From the NCBI GenBank assembly GCA_012798055.1, contig JAAZOA010000219.1:1-19404 (forward strand): 19,404 nucleotides of DNA, read 5' to 3'. Positions within the stretch are counted from its first letter, which is position 1. Each line of letters opens with the position of its first letter. The stretch is from Syntrophomonadaceae bacterium (GTDB lineage Bacteria; Bacillota; Syntrophomonadia; Syntrophomonadales; Syntrophomonadaceae). Positions 15,467 to 19,404 of the stretch are shown in pieces. Below the pieces are notes generated by a model, which had not been told where the DNA came from, ran no database searches, and saw only the letters and a program-made list of their open reading frames with translations. The translations under genes and the position numbers were made by a program.

Positions 15467-16255
15467 GTGACCCGACAAGCAAGAAAACTTAGCGGAACCG
15501 GAATCTATCATGTGATGCTGCGCGGCAATGAGCGTAAAGACATATTTAGAGATGACGAGGACAAACAGCGATTCCTGGATGGAATAGATGCAAAAAGGAA
15601 GGATGCCGAATTTACGTTTTATGCTTATTGTTTAATGGACAATCATGTCCATCTCCTCATCAACAGCCATGAACAGGATATAGGGACAATTATCAAAAGC
15701 ATAGCCGTTCGCTATGCAACATATTATAACTGGAAGCAAAACCGAGTCGGGCATGTTTTTCAGGACCGCTTTAAGAGTGAACCGATTGAAGATGATCAAT
15801 ACCTAATAATGGCTATCAGATATATCCACAACAATCCTGTCAAGGCTCACCTGGTCGAAAATCCAGCTTGTTATCGCTGGAGCAGCTACTCTGCATACTT
15901 AACGACACAGGCGCCAGCCTGGTTAGATATCGAATTCGTCCTGAATATAATTGCCAGTGACCGGAACGCAGCTTTGACAGAATTTGAACGCATCGCCCTG
16001 GAAGCAGATAATACAAGATTCATTGATATTGAAGAAGAGAAAGCTGTTCAGACAATTGAGGAAGGGCGGAAATTTCTTTCGAAGCTTATGCGAGAGCATT
16101 ATGAAGGATGGTCAGTTGAAAGGGTAAGAGAAGACACTGCTATGAGAACCGAGATAATCAGGCAGCTTCGGAGCGAAACCAAATTATCTCAACGCGTAAT
16201 CGCTGCTCTTTTGGGTATAAATAAGAGCATTGTCGAGAAAGTGAAAACAGATTAA
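15467..16255 (+). CDS. REP-associated tyrosine transposase (RAYT) 2
   Basis: The 262-residue product begins MTRQARKLSGTGIYHVMLRG. The HUH motif is NHVHLLI (His60, His62) and the likely catalytic tyrosine is Tyr119 in AIRYIHNNPVKA, exactly the spacing seen in RAYT 1. GHVFQDRFKSE is identical in both. The C-terminal region differs strongly (LSQRVIAALLGINKSIVEKV), which would fit recognition of a different hairpin stem. GTG at 15467 is chosen because AGGAGG lies about seven bases upstream; a longer frame from 15317 overlaps the ATPase gene and ignores this site. All catalytic residues are present. Confidence 0.88.
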   Translation: MTRQARKLSGTGIYHVMLRGNERKDIFRDDEDKQRFLDGIDAKRKDAEFTFYAYCLMDNHVHLLINSHEQDIGTIIKSIAVRYATYYNWKQNRVGHVFQDRFKSEPIEDDQYLIMAIRYIHNNPVKAHLVENPACYRWSSYSAYLTTQAPAWLDIEFVLNIIASDRNAALTEFERIALEADNTRFIDIEEEKAVQTIEEGRKFLSKLMREHYEGWSVERVREDTAMRTEIIRQLRSETKLSQRVIAALLGINKSIVEKVKTD

Positions 16256-16365
16256 CAACGTCAGGCAAAAGAACCGTCCCCTTGCCTTAGGCAAAAGAAC
16301 CGTCCCCTTGCCTTAGTCCCCTTGCCTTAACAACGTCAGGCAAAAGAACCGTCCCCTTGCCTTAG
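16253..16365 (+). repeat. 75-bp-period tandem duplication at the RAYT 2 right end
   Basis: A 38-bp block (16253-16290) that starts with the RAYT stop codon TAA and spans CAACGTC plus a full hairpin recurs exactly at 16328-16365. Another full hairpin and a partial unit lie between. The duplication therefore copied part of the gene end together with the hairpin. Confidence 0.9.
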
Positions 16366-16378
16366 TCCCCTTGCCTTA

Positions 16379-16407
16379 GCCCCTGCTCAAAGTAAGCAGG
16401 GGCTTTT
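16379..16407 (+). terminator. intrinsic terminator after RAYT element 2
   Basis: GCCCCTGCT (16379-16387), loop CAAAGTA, AGCAGGGGC (16395-16403), then TTTT. The 9-bp GC-rich stem is perfect. It reads on the plus strand and probably belonged to the cation ATPase gene before the RAYT element entered. It may also serve the convergent acyl-CoA dehydrogenase gene from the other side. Confidence 0.75.
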
Positions 16408-16426
16408 GAGGTTGTAACCTAAGTTG

Positions 16427-17566
16427 TTAACGCAACAGGTCGGTCGCAGCGATGAGTCGTTGAATTTCATTTACACCTTCATAAATCTCGGTCAGCTTAG
16501 CATCGCGGAAAATCCGTTCTATGGGGAATTCATTCACATAGCTGTACGCTCCCAGGACCTGCATGGCATTACTGGCTACCCGGTGCACAGCCTGGGAAGT
16601 GAAAAGCCTTGTCCTGGCGGCATCAGCAGCTAACTCATGACCTTCTGAGGCCCTGAAAGCCGTGTAATATAGCATTTGTCTAGATGCCATGACGTCTGCT
16701 GCCATTTCACCAATAAGTGATTGGATGGTGGGGAAATTGGCAATAGGTTTGCCACGTTGCACCCTTTCTTTGGCATACTTGACCGCTATCTCCAGGGCCG
16801 CCTGGGCCATGCCCACTGCCTGAGCGCAGACAGCCAGTTTGCCAATCTGGGTCGAACCCAGTAAAATCTGGAATCCCTTGCCTCTCATGGCTTCGCCACC
16901 GGTGGTGTTTTCGTAGGGGACCCTGACATTGTCGAACACTACATCGGCTACTTCCAGCCCGTGCATTCCCATTTTTTCATAAATCCTCGGGGTGGAATAT
17001 CCCTCAATCCCTTTGCGTAGAATTATATTGGTGCACTTGCCGCCCATTTCAACATCTTTGCAGAATACCGCCATGAAACCGGGCAAGGTCGCGTTGGTGA
17101 TAAATACCTTTTCTCCGTTGATGACCCACTCATCACCATCACGGACACAAGTTGTGCGCAATGCATTAGGGTCCGATCCGGTAGCTGCCTCCGTAAAAGC
17201 AAAACTCCCGATCCCGTCCCCATTGAGATGTTCGGGTAGTAACCTCATTTTCTGTTCTTCTGTCGCGAATTTTAAAATATTGGCTCCGGACATGCCGTTG
17301 ACAGATATGCAACAGGCAGTCGAACAGTATACCCGGGACATTTCTTCCTGCATGATAACGTATTCAACATATGTATTCCCAGTTCCACCGTATTTTTCGG
17401 GATATTGAAGGCCACACCAGCCCAAAGCCTTAATTTTCTGGACAAGTTCCCATGGGGTCCTCTTTTCTGTTTCCATCCTTTTAACCAGGGGAGCGATCTC
17501 ATTTTCGGAAAATTTCCTGACTGAGTCTCTCAACATGAGCTGTTCTTGGGTGTAATTAAAATCCAT
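16427..17566 (-). CDS. acyl-CoA dehydrogenase
   Basis: The 379-residue product matches the full length of the short/medium-chain acyl-CoA dehydrogenase family. In order: the N-terminal helical domain (MDFNYTQEQLMLRDSVRKFS), GLQYPEKYGGTG, the FAD/substrate strand SFAFTEAATGSDPNALRTTC, WVINGEKVFITNAT, and the C-terminal domain ending IFRDAKLTEIYEGVNEIQRL. The catalytic base is Glu363 in IYEGVNE. The enzyme removes two hydrogens from acyl-CoA and passes the electrons to ETF; chain length cannot be set from sequence. GAGAGGGGA upstream of ATG 17566 gives the start. A second, incomplete homologue lies about 800 bp away on the other strand. Confidence 0.92.
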   Translation of the reverse strand: MDFNYTQEQLMLRDSVRKFSENEIAPLVKRMETEKRTPWELVQKIKALGWCGLQYPEKYGGTGNTYVEYVIMQEEMSRVYCSTACCISVNGMSGANILKFATEEQKMRLLPEHLNGDGIGSFAFTEAATGSDPNALRTTCVRDGDEWVINGEKVFITNATLPGFMAVFCKDVEMGGKCTNIILRKGIEGYSTPRIYEKMGMHGLEVADVVFDNVRVPYENTTGGEAMRGKGFQILLGSTQIGKLAVCAQAVGMAQAALEIAVKYAKERVQRGKPIANFPTIQSLIGEMAADVMASRQMLYYTAFRASEGHELAADAARTRLFTSQAVHRVASNAMQVLGAYSYVNEFPIERIFRDAKLTEIYEGVNEIQRLIAATDLLR

Positions 17567-17595
17567 CCAATAGTCCCCTCTCTGGAATAATTTTG

Positions 17596-17727
17596 ATGTC
17601 TCGACCTCTTGAGCAGGAGTCCATTCCTTTGTATCAGTATATCATTGGTGGCGAACCAAGGAATACAATTGAAAACAAACGGCTTCTGAAACGTACAGGC
17701 CACCCTCGAGTAATAAAATTAGCTTAA
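17596..17727 (+). CDS. small 43-residue ORF ending at a terminator
   Basis: ATG at 17596 opens a frame encoding MSRPLEQESIPLYQYIIGG, then EPRNTIENKRLLKR and TGHPRVIKLA. The composition is protein-like and the C-terminal half is basic. No good ribosome binding site precedes the ATG, and the frame overlaps the hairpin at its 3' end, so it may be the tail of a truncated gene that kept its terminator. I recognise no family. It is divergent from the acyl-CoA dehydrogenase gene that starts 30 bp away. Confidence 0.38.
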   Translation: MSRPLEQESIPLYQYIIGGEPRNTIENKRLLKRTGHPRVIKLA

Positions 17728-17749
17728 GCTCTACAAGAGGGTCTTTTTC
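17702..17749 (+). terminator. possible terminator after the 43-residue ORF
   Basis: ACCCTC (17702-17707) pairs with GAGGGT (17737-17742), with an inner GAG/CTC pairing, followed by CTTTTTC. The left arm lies in the last codons of the small ORF. The stem is short, so strength is uncertain. Confidence 0.4.
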
Positions 17750-17869
17750 TGGCTTGAAGGCCTACAAATGACTGGGCAATGTATCAGGGCCTCACAGTCA
17801 GTTCCTTTTTTGCTTTCATGATCGCATCTTTTGACTGAAAGTGTTTGGGGAAATGCACAAAGGAGGTTT

Positions 17870-18172
17870 CATTCGAGCAGCGTAAATGATTCTCACTTAG
17901 CTTTGCGCATCGATTGCGAAGGCAAAATAATAATTTCCTATACTGGGGATACAGAATAGAACGAGAACTTGATCCTATTGGCAGACGGAGCGGATCTATC
18001 GATCACAGAAGCATAATTTTTCGAGAAGGGGATCAAATTCCATCTTGATCATCAGACCCTCGCAACCAGTTCACAGTTGTTGAACAGCCGAAGGATTGTT
18101 ATCACCCATATGTCGGAGGATATGCTGAAGGGGCTCGATGACACAGAATTCGAGCAGGTAGGTGATGGATAG
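17870..18172 (+). pseudogene. metallo-beta-lactamase-fold hydrolase, C-terminal remnant
   Basis: One frame runs for about 100 codons to TAG at 18170 and reads as the second half of an RNase Z-like metallo-beta-lactamase-fold hydrolase: HLALRIDCEGKIIISYTGDTE, then NENLILLADGADLSITEA, FFEKGIKFHLDHQTL and RRIVITHMSEDMLKGLDDTE. TGDTE holds the metal-binding Asp and ITHM the late His ligand. Two in-frame stops break it, TAG at 17957 (after GDTE, where homologues as I know them have Trp) and TAA at 18014 (probably a former Tyr). The N-terminal HxHxDH half is not recognisable upstream. The frame is otherwise intact, so decay is recent in this part. The stretch 18173-18366 shows no gene. Confidence 0.72.
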
Positions 18173-18366
18173 TCTTTTGATATCTAAGGTGGAACCGCAG
18201 GGAGCCTGCCCTTGCCTGCGCACTGGCCCGGCGGATGAATTTGGCTGTGGATTTCAACAGAGGTTGCATGATAAACTGAAAGTTAGATATCGGTATTTGG
18301 CCGGTCGCTGTCGTCTTCTCATCATGGCAAGTATTGGTATGATTTCGAGATGAAAGAGGTGTATTT

Positions 18367-19404
18367 ATGAATTTCATGCTAACGGAAGAACAGGAACTGA
18401 TCAAGGCGAACATCCGGGAATTCGTTTTAAAGTACCTCGAGCCTGTAGCCGCAGAAATCGATGCCAACAGCCGCCAACCAGTGGAAATATTCGAAAAGCT
18501 CTCAGAACTGGGGATGATGGGCATTTCCTATCCCACTGAATACGGCGGCGGTGGAACAGATTTTATCACTACCATGATCGTCACGGAAGAATTAGCCCGT
18601 TCCTGCCCCAGTACCGGCTTTCTCCATGGATACAGCTTCGGTCTTATCGGCCATCCCATCCTTACATTCGGCAACGAAGAACAGAAGAAAAAATGGATGC
18701 CCGGCCTGGCTGCCGGCAAGGTGGTAGGTGCCTTCACCCTGACTGAACCCGGGGCCGGAACCGATGTGGCTTCAGCTACCACCACAGCGGTCAAGAGCGG
18801 AGACACTTATATACTTAACGGGACCAAGACGTTTATCACCAATGCCATCCTCGCAGATGTTTTTGTGGCTTTCGCATACACCGATCGCTCAGCGGGAGCA
18901 AAAGGAATGAGCTGCTTTTTGATCCCCAAAGGCACACCCGGCCTTATCCTCGGCCAGCATTTCACCAAGATGGGGATAAGGGGCTCCCAGACTTCAGAGG
19001 TCGTGTTCAAGGATTGTGTGGTCCCGGCTGACTGCCTGATGGGCAAAGAGGGGGATGGATTCAAGATCGCCATGAGCGCCCTGGATGCTGGACGCATAGG
19101 CATGGCTGCCATGTCCACCGGTATCGCCCAGGGATGCCTGGACGAATCGATCCGGTATTCAAAAGAGCGGGTCCAGTTCAATAAACCTATCGCCAAACAG
19201 CAGGCCATCCAGTGGTTTATTGCCGACATGTCCACCGAGATCGACTGTGCCCGCTACCTGTATATGAACGCCGCTTTTATCAAAGACCAGGGCAAATCCT
19301 TCAGCCTGGCTGCCTCCAAGGCCAAGCTCTATTGTTCGGAATGCGCTGCCCGCCACACCTCCAAAGCCGTACAGATACAGGGCGGTTATGGTTACATGAA
19401 GGGG
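18367..19404 (+). CDS. acyl-CoA dehydrogenase (partial, runs off window)
   Basis: 346 codons are visible from ATG 18367, preceded by AAAGAGGTG. The product shows the N-terminal helical domain (MNFMLTEEQELIKANIREFV), GISYPTEYGGGGTDF, the FAD-binding strand GAFTLTEPGAGTDVASATTT, YILNGTKTFITNAI, KMGIRGSQTSEVVF and the C-terminal SKERVQFNKPIAKQQAIQWF, ending at QGGYGYMKG. The catalytic Glu of the IYEG motif would lie a few dozen residues past the window edge. It is clearly a paralogue of the complete enzyme at 16427-17566 but not a close duplicate. Role: oxidation of acyl-CoA with ETF as acceptor, in fatty-acid or branched-chain degradation. Confidence 0.92.
   Translation, partial: MNFMLTEEQELIKANIREFVLKYLEPVAAEIDANSRQPVEIFEKLSELGMMGISYPTEYGGGGTDFITTMIVTEELARSCPSTGFLHGYSFGLIGHPILTFGNEEQKKKWMPGLAAGKVVGAFTLTEPGAGTDVASATTTAVKSGDTYILNGTKTFITNAILADVFVAFAYTDRSAGAKGMSCFLIPKGTPGLILGQHFTKMGIRGSQTSEVVFKDCVVPADCLMGKEGDGFKIAMSALDAGRIGMAAMSTGIAQGCLDESIRYSKERVQFNKPIAKQQAIQWFIADMSTEIDCARYLYMNAAFIKDQGKSFSLAASKAKLYCSECAARHTSKAVQIQGGYGYMKG

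Larger units (their letters stand above)
15388..16376 (+). mobile_element. RAYT element 2 (intact), AGGCAA-class hairpins
   Basis: A complete RAYT gene (15467-16255) is flanked on the left by a partial unit, AGGCAAGGGA (15388-15397, sharing the AG of the ATPase stop codon), and a full hairpin at 15400-15424 (AGGCAAG, GGGACGGTTCT, TTTGCCT). On the right there are three full inverted hairpins (16263-16287, 16289-16313, 16338-16362) and two partial units, TCCCCTTGCCT (16317-16327 and 16366-16376). The partial unit on the right is the exact reverse complement of the type on the left. A transcription terminator follows directly. Confidence 0.87.

Noticed and set aside
16263..16376. Short regularly spaced repeats that resemble a CRISPR array
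   Set aside because: Units are RAYT hairpins with 1-24 bp between them, not unique 30-40 bp spacers. They match the left end in inverted orientation and no cas genes are present.

Overview
The window looks like a mid-GC chromosomal segment from a low-GC-type Gram-positive anaerobe of the class Clostridia. A fatty-acid oxidiser of the Syntrophomonas type is my best guess, but this is inference. The grounds are strong AGGAGG-type ribosome binding sites throughout, an S-layer-homology protein, a lipoprotein carrying a cytochrome b5 domain, an Lsa-type ABC-F protein, two divergently placed acyl-CoA dehydrogenases, and REP-associated transposases (RAYTs) with GGGACGGTTCT-containing hairpins. I see no rRNA, tRNA or CRISPR array.

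Layout. 1-314: an IS3-type orfA cut by the window edge, abutting the last 20 codons of a dead RAYT and its terminal hairpin. 406-1062: cytochrome b5-like lipoprotein and a small membrane protein, followed by a solo hairpin. 1376-4098: SLH protein and an SLC13-type permease with two RCK_C domains. 4104-4460: a decayed, internally deleted RAYT element. 4654-6857 (minus): leucine-rich-repeat protein, a possible 28-residue ORF, and a lipoyl-less 2-oxoacid dehydrogenase acyltransferase-like protein. 7050-8816: an Lsa-type ABC-F gene with a long leader (extended -10 promoter, small upstream ORF, perfect 14-bp hairpin). 8784-9665: intact RAYT element 1, whose left hairpin is read as the C-terminus of the ABC-F protein. 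9933-11878: PIN-like nuclease and an FAD-linked oxidase. 12026-12424 (minus): EVE-domain protein. 12681-15389: P2-type cation ATPase. 15388-16376: intact RAYT element 2, placed between the ATPase stop codon and a terminator. 16427-17566 (minus): complete acyl-CoA dehydrogenase. 17596-18172: a small ORF with a terminator and a dead metallo-beta-lactamase-fold gene. 18367-19404: a second acyl-CoA dehydrogenase running off the window.

The strongest unifying signal is the RAYT system. Two intact copies, one decayed copy and one remnant are bracketed by inverted 25-bp hairpins. All share one loop, but the stem arms form two classes (ACACAAG/CTTGTGT and AGGCAA/TTGCCT), each associated with a different RAYT protein. 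The elements sit directly at gene stop codons, and their outer edges carry partial copies of the hairpin arm in mirror symmetry. The second notable signal is the leader of the ABC-F gene, which has the architecture of a ribosome-mediated attenuator. The metabolic genes do not form one obvious pathway here; the two acyl-CoA dehydrogenases suggest fatty-acid or branched acyl-CoA oxidation.
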